Assembly (NCBI GenBank): GCA_028386065.3
Contig: JAKUCV010007776.1
Span: 287,541 to 351,540 of the forward strand
Reading direction: 5' to 3'
From: Turnera subulata
Taxonomy: Eukaryota; Streptophyta; Magnoliopsida; Malpighiales; Passifloraceae
DNA: 64,000 bases
Under the pieces are notes generated by a model that had not been told where the DNA came from, ran no database searches, and worked only from the letters and a program-made list of their open reading frames with translations. This document shows positions 23,384-33,854 of this stretch, piece after piece. Within the stretch, counting starts at the first letter, position 1. The number at the start of each line of letters is the position of its first letter. The position numbers and the translations under genes are program-made.

Positions 23384-25292
23384 TTATTTATATTCTGGTA
23401 TATAATTTTGGAAAAAATATATATATATACTTTGAGAAAATTATGGTCAATTTAATTCTGGTATTTTGAGGAAAATATAAATGTATATACTTTGATAAAT
23501 AATTAGGTTTTATTTTGGAAAAAATATTATTAATTGGAAAAATATATATATACCATGAAATTAATTTCTGGAAATTTAATGTATATATTGTTTTTCCCTG
23601 GAAAATTATGGTTGTGGTATATGTATATAAATATCTACTTTGAAAATTAAAGATAATTATATTTTGTGATGGAAAATATTATTATATATATATTTAGAAA
23701 AAGATAAATACTATATATATTTTCTGAAAATTATAAATAGGTTATTATTTTTCAGGAAAAATTATGGTGATTATAATTTTGGAAAATTATAGTTGATTTA
23801 TGAAGATATTTTGAAAAGAGTTTTAATTAAAGTATGGTACCGAAATTATATTCGAAAATACGTACGGTAAAATATTTTCGGTAAAAGATAATAATAACGG
23901 ATAGGAACCGGGATGGGTTATTTCGCAGTTTTGGCATCATAGTATACCGATTATGTGCATTTATGTGTATATATTGTCTTGTTGTATAGGTTTGGATATC
24001 AGGCAGTTTCTCGAGGAGCCGGCGTCGGACCGGTCATTGTTTTCCGGAGTTGAGTAATCGGCCAAGGTGAGGATGGATTTCCTTCAATATGTGCCTGTAT
24101 TACTCGGTTATTGTGCTTGATGTTTATTGAACTGTTGATGATTGCATTTGTTGTGATTGTTGTCGGGATGTTTATCCCAGTATTTTGATTTGGTATTTTT
24201 GGGATGTTTATCCCCGTGTTGATTTTCTGTGTCTTTTCGAATAAGTATAATGGATTAATTAATAATAAATTGAGATAAGGATGTCGATCCTTGATTTTGG
24301 ACAGGGATGTCTATCCTGGGATTTTGGTTAGGGATGTCGATCCCTATGATTTGATTTTGATGACGATAGTATAATTGTCACGTGATAAGTAGTGGTACGA
24401 CTCGATGGTTTAAGACTATTTCGTGGTGGCCTTGACCTGGGTTCTTGTGATAAGCATGTCTATGCTTGGGATGTCTATCCCGTGATTATTTTTGGGATGT
24501 CTATCCCTGGGTTCGTATTTTTGGGATGTCGATCCCTAGGTTCTCTGGATTTGGTCTGACACCCAGAATGTGTTGATAACCAGGTCTGACCCTAGCTTAT
24601 CCGTGACGGGGCCCGGAAAAGATAAAATTGGAAATTTGGTTTTTATTTGAGTCTTTTGGACCGGTTTTGGGTCGAGTCTTTGTTTTGGTGTGTTTGGCTG
24701 TTTAGCCTGTGTTTGACTTGAGTAGTTATAGTGTGCATATTGATTGTCTTTCCTTCGTCGGTGAGCACTTCGGACTCACCCCTCACCTGCGGGCTTTCAT
24801 CCCGTAGGATGGGTTATTTGTGGTACAGGATTGATGCATCCCAGACAGGCTGCGGCGTCATCCCTTGGACAGGGCTCGGATTCATAGTTTGCATCAGTGT
24901 CGCATACAGTGTCTTTGTGAGTTATTAAGTCTTCCGCTGTGCATTTTATTGATATTATTGGGCCATTGGGCCGGTTTTGTTATTTATGATGTTTCTTATT
25001 TTGGGCTGTTGAGCCCGTGTTTCTGTTTTATACAATGTATGCTAGGCTTGGTATGGTTGGGTCGTCACAGTTCCAGCACGTGTTTACTGTGTACGGTAAA
25101 TACGGGTCGGGGCGTTTCATTAATAATATAATTTAATAATTAAAATTATATAATTAAGAATTTCAAATGATTAAAAAATATTACTAAACGATTTATTAAT
25201 TCCTATCTAATGCAAAAAACTACAAAAAACTAATTTTAAATAATTCATTTGTCTAGATCATGAAAGAAATTTTTTGTCTACATTATATATTG
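21838..25292. repeat. AT-rich ~0.6-kb dispersed repeat, copy 1, split by solo LTR B
   Basis: The parts at 21838-22159 and 25120-25292 line up with the left and right parts of the units at 26898 and 27477. Shared blocks are attaatatataag followed by tttatttat, then caagaaca, tcacaagaa, tgtatttgtaa, then aattaaaattatataatt and tttgtctacattatata. The solo LTR at 22160-25119 interrupts it. No coding frame is conserved. Confidence 0.7.
22160..25119 (+). mobile_element. Solo LTR B of the long-LTR family
   Basis: A 2.96-kb unit from TGTAACAGTCC to GGCGTTTCA, flanked by the 5-bp duplication ttaat (22155-22159 and 25120-25124). Same internal order as copy A: purine tract (22490-22810), GC-rich block, a (TA)n run near 23334-23380, AT-rich block, palindrome array (24163-24545), double hairpin (24761-24810) and conserved end. 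No internal region remains. Confidence 0.92.
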
Positions 25293-26897
25293 GAGGACCC
25301 GGGCCAAATCAATCTTTTTGGCCTGCTCACCTTATTCTTTTCATCCAATAATCAAACAAAAGGAGTCGCCGCCTGATTTTATTTCTTGGGAAATTCCTGA
25401 GAAAAACCATTAGGCATCACTCTTATCTTAGGCAACAACATAAGGGACTGATCATAGCGAACCAGAAAATATTAGATTCGAAGGTTCGTCACGGGTAAAG
25501 GAAGGTGTTAGGCACCCGACCCGTGCTGGGGCGAAACCTTGTGCAATAATTGAATAAAATTGTATGTCTTGTGTATGTGTGCAAGTGTAGAATCAGATCA
25601 CATCAACAAAATAAACAACTGAAATTAAAAATAAATGGGGTAAAAATAAGATTTGGCTTGAGTCTCCACCACTAGAGACTGCGTTCAAAGCTCACGTAGT
25701 TCTTAACATGGCATCACATGAATCACATCATCATATCAACACATACATCTCACAACATCAGCAACATAAAATAAAAGGGATCAAGGCTTACCTCTTATAG
25801 CCGTCCTCTAGCTTCTTGCTTTGATGGATTGTTGTCTTCACCCATAACTTTGCCTCCTCTAATCTTCACCTTGTTCTTCTTCTAATCTCCTCTTGCTAGA
25901 TGTTACTTGATGCTTGACTCCACTGGAATTTTGCCAAAATAACACCAATAAAAATGTTTGATTGTTTGGGGAGGTAGAGTTTCTCCAAGCTTTCTAAGCT
26001 TAGGATGTGTGTGTAGAAAATTTTTTTGGACCCCTTTGGAAGTGGATAAGGACTCTATTTTATGGAGTTTTGGGAGTGCAGAAGTCGTGGATCTCCTAAT
26101 GGTTGGGATTCTTGCTAAAAATTCGGCCAAAAACACGTAGAATTAAATTAATAGTCGAAAATAGGTCAAATGTAAACACAATCCCCTCAGCCTCAAACAA
26201 CGACATAAGGTACTCCCTCACTGCAGATTGTCCTGTTTGAAACCCATAAAGTGATTGATCATCTTAGTGCCTTGAACATCTCGCTAGAAAAGGAAACAGA
26301 GCATGTGCAGGATGAAGAGAGTGTAATCTAGAAAAATTGCGTAATAGTGATGCATGGCCGCAACAGTCGGGCGGTCTTGCTGACGTGACGGCCATACGTG
26401 GTGGTCTTCCCTTATATGGCCGCCAGGCGTAGCGGTAATCACAAGATGACCGTCCGCCACTTTTCATTGTTACCCGTTCTCGCCTTTTTTAACTCCTGAT
26501 TCTCATTAATTCCAATCTGACTTGATTTTTACGCGTGAAATAAATGTTGTCAGACCAAGAAACACTCTTTCCTTGGTGGCTACTTCTACAGATCACTGCA
26601 ATTAACATTAATATACTTAAATCATTTAAATTTCTCACTTTTTTACCATAAATTTATATTTCACTCAAAATGTAACTTTTATTCTGATTTTACACTAAAT
26701 TCAGAACCAAAGTGGGCTACAAGAAATGTATTCCTATGGGTTTAAATCCTGTGGGTGCCCATATTCCATTAAATTAAACTCTAGATATATTCTAAGCTCA
26801 AAACTAAATCATCTCAATAATATTGGGTTACAACACATAAAAAGTCTAAACTAATAAAATATGAGCAGTCTAAATTTATGTATATTCTTTCCAACAT
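25293..26897. other. Repeat remnant and unannotated sequence
   Basis: Around 25350-25540 the text (gagtcgccgcctgatttt, then gaaggttcgtcacgggtaaa, ggtgttaggcacccgacccg) has the look of a dispersed repeat remnant; I cannot name the family. A C/G-rich stretch at 26270-26480 opens short frames without domains. No gene is supported. Confidence 0.45.
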
Positions 26898-28083
26898 AAA
26901 GATTAATATATAAGTATTTATTTATATTTTCTCAATAACTAACAAATTAAGAAGAACAATAATTATTAGAAAAACAAAAACTATGAAGAACAACAACAAA
27001 AGCGTCAATGAAAACAATGAACAAGAAATAATCATGAAGAAGAATAATCACAAGAACTCTTGATAGATGTGTTTGTAACTTATTTTCAATAAGAACTATG
27101 GTGAAAAAAGTGCAAAATAGTTGAATAGTCAACAAAAGCTAGAAACAAGGATAATGACTGCGAAAAAGAATAATAACAAAGGAAAAATAACTGGTATGTT
27201 CGTAGTTTATTATAAAAAAGAACCATGAAGAAAAAAAATGGAAAACAGTAGAATAGTCAACAAACACTGCCAACAAGAACACAGACTACGAAAAAAATAG
27301 TAATGAAAAATAATATATTTTAGCAATTAAAATTATATAATTTAAAATATTATAGGATTAACAAATATTATTAAAAATAATTGATCTATAAATTTTAATT
27401 CTAATACTAAGATTAATTCTAAATAATTTGTATTAGTCTATAATGCAAAAAAAAAATTTTGTCTACATTATATAAAAGCTCTTATCAAGATAATGATTAA
27501 TATATATGTATTTATTTTATTTTTTTACCAAATACCAAGAATTATGAAGAACAACAATTACTTGAAAACAATAGAATCATGGGGAAGAAGAGTCGAAGAG
27601 TTAATGAAAACTCTGAACAAGAATAACATCTACGAATAGAATAATCATGGATAAGAATAATCACAAGAATTCATAACATATGTATTTGTAATTTATTATC
27701 GATAAGAACTATGAAGAAAATAATCACATAAAAATTGAATTATAGTCAACGAAAATTACAAAAAATAACAATTTCTATGAAAAAAATAATAACAAAAAAA
27801 ATTATCACAAGAATTCATGATTGATGCGTTTTTATTTTTTATCAATAAAAAATATGAAGAAAAAAATTGAACTATAGTCGAATAGTTAATATGAACAACG
27901 ATGATAAAAAAGAATAATAGTAAAAAATAACAATATAATTTAATAATGTCATTCATTAATAATATAATTTAATAATTAAAATTATATAATTTAAAATATC
28001 AAAGGAATAAAAAATATTACTAAAAATTATTTATTTATAAATTCTTATTTTAATGCTAAAACTAATTCTAGACAATGAAAATA
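26898..28083. repeat. AT-rich ~0.6-kb repeat, copies 2 and 3 in tandem
   Basis: Two adjacent units, about 26898-27476 and 27477-28083, share the same block order. Each also holds an internal sub-repeat of about 130 bp seen twice (caagaa, tgtatttgtaatttatt, aagaactatgaagaa, tagtcaacaaa). The third unit is cut off by the LTR starting at 28084. Confidence 0.7.
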
Positions 28084-29186
28084 TGTAACAGCCTAAGCAA
28101 AAATTTACATTTTACCGGGACTGTAAAAACGCTTTGTACAGTAATTTACCAAATAAAAATAATCTTGGGTAATTATTTCAAGGTTAATTATGCATCGGAT
28201 ACCGAAACCGGACTCTGTCCCACGCTCGGGATTTTTCTGCGGATTTTACGGACCAAAGTTGGAATTTTTTGGGTCCAGGAATCTTCAGAAAAATTAGGTT
28301 TAGCCTCGAATTATCGGGCCAGAAATAAAGTCAAGGGGGCATTATAGATATTTTCTGGTCCGGACGGGACACAACTGTAGCTTCTGCCTTCCTAAAACCA
28401 GAAAAAAATAAAGAAAACAACAACAACTAAACAAACACACATGAAAACACCAACCACCGCCGTGTCTGCACCGGCCATACCCGTGCCAACCGCCACACCC
28501 AACCGCCATCACCGTCATCATTTTCTTCTCCTCTTCTCCTCCCTTCCTTCTCCTCCTTGCTCGCCACCAGTCGCCGCCTCGCCACCATTCTTCTCCTCCT
28601 CCCCGCGCTGGCCAGAGACCACAACACCACTGCCACACCACTGAGCCTACGCCACCCTCCTCTTCCTCGCCGACGCACCGGACGACCCGACGCCGCCCCC
28701 TCCACACCTGCACCTGTCACTGCCACTCGCCTGTGCATCGGAGCCACGCCCTGCCTCGCGAGTCGCTGCCTGCTCGCGCCCCGCCCCGCCTCGCCGCCTG
28801 CAACCCGCCACCAACAAGGTGAGGTTGAAGATGATGGTCGTGTGGGCTTTGGTTTTGATGGGTTATGGGTTTTAGTTTGGGTTTGGTATGGACTTGGGCT
28901 CATGGTTTGGGCTTGGGGTTTATGGTATGGGTTTTGGATTGGGTCTTGGCATGATGGGCTTGAAGCTTTAGGCTTGGTTTGGGCTGATAGGCTGCTGTGT
29001 GTTGGGCTTGCTGGGTGGGCCTGCCTGGGCTCTATGTAGTGGGCTGAGCAGCACTGTTCACGGCCCAGTCTAAGTTAAAAAAAACAAATAAATAAAATAA
29101 TAAAAATAAAAATAAAATCTGATATATATATTTTTATGGTTAATACTTTGAAAATTAAATCATGGAAGTATTTTGGGAAATATATA

Positions 29187-32128
29187 TGAAACGCCCAGAC
29201 CCGTATTTACCGTACACAGTGAACACGTGCCGGAACTGTGACGACCCAACCAATCAAACCCAGCATACAGTGTATACAATAGGAACACGGGCTCAACAGC
29301 CCAAAAAAATAATCATCAATAAAAACATATCCGGCCCAATGGCCCAATAATAGTAAAAACAATGCACAGCGGAAGACTTTAATAACTCACAAAACACTGT
29401 ATGCGACACTCATGAAAACTATGGATCCAAGCCCTGTCCAAGGGATAATGCCGCAGCCTGTCTGGAATGCACCAACCTGTACCAAAAGTAACTCATCCTA
29501 CGGGATGAAAGCCCGCAGGTGAGGGGTGAGTCCGAAGTGCTCACCGACGAAGGAAAGACAATCAATATGCACACTATAAAACTCAAGGTCCAAAAACAGG
29601 CAAAAACCGCCACATACATACCAAACCGAAAGACTGGACCCAAAACCGGTCCAAGACCAAAAAGACTCAAATAAAACCAATTTCTAATTTTATCTTTTCA
29701 GGGTCCCGTCACGGATAAGCTAGGGGTCAGACCTGGTTATCAACACATTCCGGGTGCCAGACCAAATCCAGAGAACCCAGGGATCGACATCCCAAAAATA
29801 CGAACCCAGGGATAGACATCCCAAGCATAGACATGCTTATAACAAGAACCCAGGTCACGGCCACCACGAAACAGTCTTAAACCATCGAGTCGTACCACTA
29901 CCTATCACGTGACAATTATATTATCGTCGTCAAAATCAAATCACAGGGATCGACATCCCTAATCAAAATCCCGGGATAGACATCCCATCCAAAATACCAA
30001 GGATCGACATCCTTGTCACAATTTATTATTTAATCCATTATTCTTAATCCAAAAAGACGCAAGACAAACATCCAAAAACCAATCACAATACTGGGATAAA
30101 CATCCCGAACCAAACCACAGCAAATGCAACATGCAATAATCAACAAAACATAATAACCGAGTAATACAGGCACATATTGAAGGAAATCCATCCTCACCTT
30201 GGCCGATTACTCAACTCCGAAAACAACGACCGGTCCGACGCCGGCTCCTCGGGAAACTGCCCGATATCCAAACCTATCCAACAAAACAACATATACACAT
30301 AAATGCACATAATGGGTATACTATGATGCCCAAACTGCGAAATAACCCATCCCGGTTCCTATCCGTTATTATTAACTTTTACCGAAAATATTTTACTTTA
30401 CATATTTCCGAATATAATTCCGGTATCATACTTTAATTAAAACTCTTTTCAAAATATTTTCATAAAATAATTATAATTTTTCCAAAATATAATCACCATA
30501 ATTTTTTCCAGAAAAATAATAACCTATTTATAATTTTCAGAAAACATTTATACAGTATTTATCTTTTTTTAAATATACATAATAATATTTTCCAACATAA
30601 AATTATAATCACCTTTAATTTCAAGGTACATATATATATATTTCCATAACTATAATTTTCCAGAGAAAATAATACATATATATAAAATTCCCAGAAATTA
30701 TTACATGGTATAAATATATTTTTCCAAATAATATTAGTTTTTCCCAAAACATAACTTAATTATTTATCAATGTATATATATATTTATATTTTTTGCAAAA
30801 TATCAACATTAAATTGACCATAATTTTCTTAAAGTAAATATATAATTTTTTTTCAAAATTATATACCAAATTAAAAAATAAACACATATATATATTATTA
30901 TTATTATTATTTTAAATTAAACGGACTGGGCCATGAATAGTATCGGCCCAGACCAAGGCAGTAGGCCCGAAGCACAGACCCATGCCCAGCCTGGCCCAAC
31001 ACCATTCGGCCCAACCCACATAACAAACCCAACCCAACCGTTCGCGACCCGTTTCGTGGAAACGGATCCTTGCAAGATCCGGGTCTTACCTCCGGGTTGC
31101 AGCGGCTGGGGACGACGGCAGCGAGCGCGGGAGGAAGGGCGAACACATCCTCAGTAGCGGCAGATGAGGGCGAGCCCAAGGGCGGTGGAACGGCGGCGCG
31201 AGGCGGCGTGGTGGCTGAGCAGCGACGCGGAGAAGCAGATCCGCCGGGTCTGCGTCGGGTCAACGGCGCGTCACGGCGCCTCGGTGAACGGAATTCGACG
31301 GCGACAGCGAGGCTGAGTTCGTGATGGCACGGCGAGCGTGCTGGTGGCGGCGGTGTGTCGAGACTCGGCCTGGAACTACTACACGTGAGCAGTAACCGGA
31401 GGATGAAGGTGACGCTACTGTTCACTCATTTTCCGGTTTTTCTTCTTTTTTTTTCTTTATTTCTCTTTTCTTTTTCTTTGATTTTCTTTATTTTTTTTTT
31501 CTGTTTCAATTTCAATTTTCTTCCTTTCTCTTTTTTTTTTCTTTTCCTGACTTCTTTTCTTTTCCTTATTTTCTTCTGATTTTTTTCTTCTTTTCTTTCT
31601 GTTTTTTTTTTTCATTTTTTTTCCTTCTCTCTTTTTTTCATTTTCTGTTTTATATTTTTTTCCTTTTTCTTTTTTTCCTTTTTCTCTCTTTTTTTCTTTT
31701 CTCTCTTCTTTTTTTTCTTTTCTCTCTTTTTCTTTCTTTTTCTTCTCCTCTTCTTCTCTTCCTCTCCTTCTCCTCTGCTTCCTTTCTTTTATAACCGGCG
31801 ATGATACTGTGAAAATACTGTGCGTCATGATCATCCAATAATGCAGCTTGTCTGCATTATGGAGCGAGTCCGGTCCGAACCAGAAAATAACTGATACCCC
31901 CTTAGTTATTTTCCGGTGTGATTTTTCGAGAAATTCCGAAACCCGAAAAATACCAACTTAGGCCCGAAAAATCCACGGAAAAATCACGAGCGCGGGAAAA
32001 CTCTCGGTTTTGAAAAACGACGCTCGATTTACCTTGAATTAATTACCCAAGATTAATTCAACAGTAAAACACGGTAAAAAGACTTTTACAGTCCCGGTAA
32101 AAATCCAAATTTTACCCGGGCTGTTACA
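29187..32128 (-). repeat. 3' LTR of the nested element (copy C)
   Basis: 2.94 kb, TG...CA ends (TGTAACAGCCC on the minus strand to CGTTTCA). It holds the palindrome array (about 29775-30105), the double hairpin (about 29500-29552) and the purine tract (pyrimidine-rich on the plus strand, 31435-31790). GC-rich frames at 30907-31425 are not taken as genes. Confidence 0.9.
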
Positions 32129-32165
32129 GTCTACCCACCTTAAAAAAATTTCGTCCCCGAAATTC
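32124..32165 (-). pseudogene. Residual C-terminus of chromovirus pol (13 codons)
   Basis: The minus strand reads EFRGRNFFKVGRL followed by TAA, with the stop inside the start of the 3' LTR. Closely similar endings close the pol ORF of Tekay/Del-type chromoviruses. It was probably kept because the same bases hold the polypurine tract (AAGGTGGGTAGA) needed for plus-strand priming. Confidence 0.7.
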
Positions 32166-32287
32166 CGTCTTATCCGTGGGTCCTACCACGAAAGATTCTG
32201 GCACACTCTGCCAAGTGTCCAACCTCAACCCGAGATACCGCTTATACCCTTAAGCGACATCTCGTCCTCTTATAAAAACCAAACCTC

Positions 32288-32629
32288 ATGACTGGCATAC
32301 TCACACACAGTATGGACTCTCCACTCCGATCTCGAACAACCTTAGACTCCGAGAACAACAGCTACATCGGCGGTACTGCCTTCCCGACAAGCTCCGATGA
32401 AGAACCTCCGAAGAAGCGCTTCAAGACGAACATTGTCGGCCTGAAAGAACACATGGTGGTCTCTCGAAGATGCCGGAAGAAGCGTGCTCCCAAAGAAGCT
32501 GAGGATAAGAAGGGCAAGGCGATAGCTGAAGGCAGCCTTGTCGCACATGCGCTCTACTCGAGGTACGGTCCCATCAGTCTAGCCTCAACGGTCACGAATG
32601 CATGTGATAAAAGATGCAAGAAAATGTAG
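32288..32629 (+). CDS. Hypothetical basic protein, antisense to the host retroelement
   Basis: A 113-codon frame in the internal region of the nested element, opposite to the element's own direction. It is not low-complexity. It has a Ser/Asp/Glu patch followed by basic clusters (PPKKRFK, RRCRKKRAPK) that could serve as nuclear localisation signals. I recognise no domain. A gtacgg splice-donor-like site at about 32563 could join it to the downstream frame. It may be captured host sequence or chance. Confidence 0.3.
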   Translation: MTGILTHSMDSPLRSRTTLDSENNSYIGGTAFPTSSDEEPPKKRFKTNIVGLKEHMVVSRRCRKKRAPKEAEDKKGKAIAEGSLVAHALYSRYGPISLASTVTNACDKRCKKM

Positions 32630-32837
32630 TAAGACCATAAAAAGAAACGCCAAGGTAGCCAGAGCGAAAGAAAATCATAAGATGGAAAAAGGCTGAAAAA
32701 CTCTGGCATGGTAGTCCGAAAAACGTATAAAGTAACGTAGTAATAAATGAAAGCAACGGCAAACTTTCAAAAGGCAAAATCTTGAAAATCAAAAATAGTA
32801 AACACGCTCCCCATAAGAGTATAAAAGAAACGGAGCG

Positions 32838-33587
32838 GTGAGGTGTAAATCATCAAAAGCATTTAAAAGCAACAAAACGCTCAGAAATACAAAACCACAA
32901 CGCTCAAAAACAAAATACCCATTCGTCCAAACACGATGCCTGCTCCCTCATCCATTTTCTTCATCGAAGGTGCCAATCTTGGCAGAAGGAACCGTCTGGC
33001 CTACAGCATGGTCAACGAACGTGCTGAAGAAGGTCTTCGTCGACGAGCTCTACTCATCGCGGTTCTTCGTCACTCCAATGGAAGAGGTGTTCTTCCTAGA
33101 GGACCGCGAAACTCTGAGGACCTCCTACTATGGATCGGCAAACTCCATCATGTTCTTCATCTCCGAAAGGCTACAGCAGTTCAACCTTGAGTCTACTTGC
33201 CACTTCCTGGAGCAAGGTACCTACTATCAGCTCTCGATGACGGCCCAGAGCATGCCCAAAGTAACTCGTCTGCCCGTAACTTGGCCCAAGCCCCGACTAC
33301 TGGTGTGGAACTGCAGAGGAGTCTCAAGGCGTTCCCAGGAGTTCTCACGTACTCTGAGGGACCTGAAGAACCAATACAAACCCAACATGGTTCTTCTGAC
33401 GGAGACCCAGTGGCAGCCTCAAGACGATCACGGTCTCATCCCACTCCGGTTCCCTCAAGCAAACCGGTTCGAGCTTCCCGGTCAGAACGACAGGGGCGGC
33501 ATGTGGTTCTCGTGGAGCGACAATATCCAAGTCAACATCAACAACGACCCAAACAGCTTCAGGGTCAACGTCGTTCCAAGGTGTTAA
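32838..33587 (+). CDS. Antisense ORF with LINE endonuclease-like N-terminal segment
   Basis: A 249-codon frame on the strand opposite to the host element. The last third reads LLVWNCRGVSRRSQEFSR, LRDLKNQYKPNMVLLTETQ and later RGGMWFSWSDNIQVNI. These match the start of the AP-type endonuclease of plant LINE ORF2 proteins, including the N of WNCRG and the catalytic E of LTET. The rest of the endonuclease and all reverse transcriptase are missing. Upstream residues (LKKVFVDELYSSRFFVTPM and onward) are unrecognised. An AT-rich region with polyadenylation-like signals follows (33590-33670). Likely captured sequence; whether it is expressed is unknown. Confidence 0.45.
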   Translation: MRCKSSKAFKSNKTLRNTKPQRSKTKYPFVQTRCLLPHPFSSSKVPILAEGTVWPTAWSTNVLKKVFVDELYSSRFFVTPMEEVFFLEDRETLRTSYYGSANSIMFFISERLQQFNLESTCHFLEQGTYYQLSMTAQSMPKVTRLPVTWPKPRLLVWNCRGVSRRSQEFSRTLRDLKNQYKPNMVLLTETQWQPQDDHGLIPLRFPQANRFELPGQNDRGGMWFSWSDNIQVNINNDPNSFRVNVVPRC

Positions 33588-33854
33588 GTGTATTTTTATT
33601 TTTAAAATATCGATGTAATATTTCTCTTTGTAATGAAATTATCAGTATTATTAATAATATTTAAATTTTCGCGTATTTATGGCATCATTACCTCTTATGT
33701 GTATGTTCTGCGACAGCTGGCGTCCCTTGACTGGATCCATAATGCACTAACTAAATGAAATAAAATAATAAACAAATGGAGCGAACTATGCAAACAAGAC
33801 AACAAACACACAAAGACTGCCCAACAAGACCTAACGCCCGCTCCGCTACCAAAA

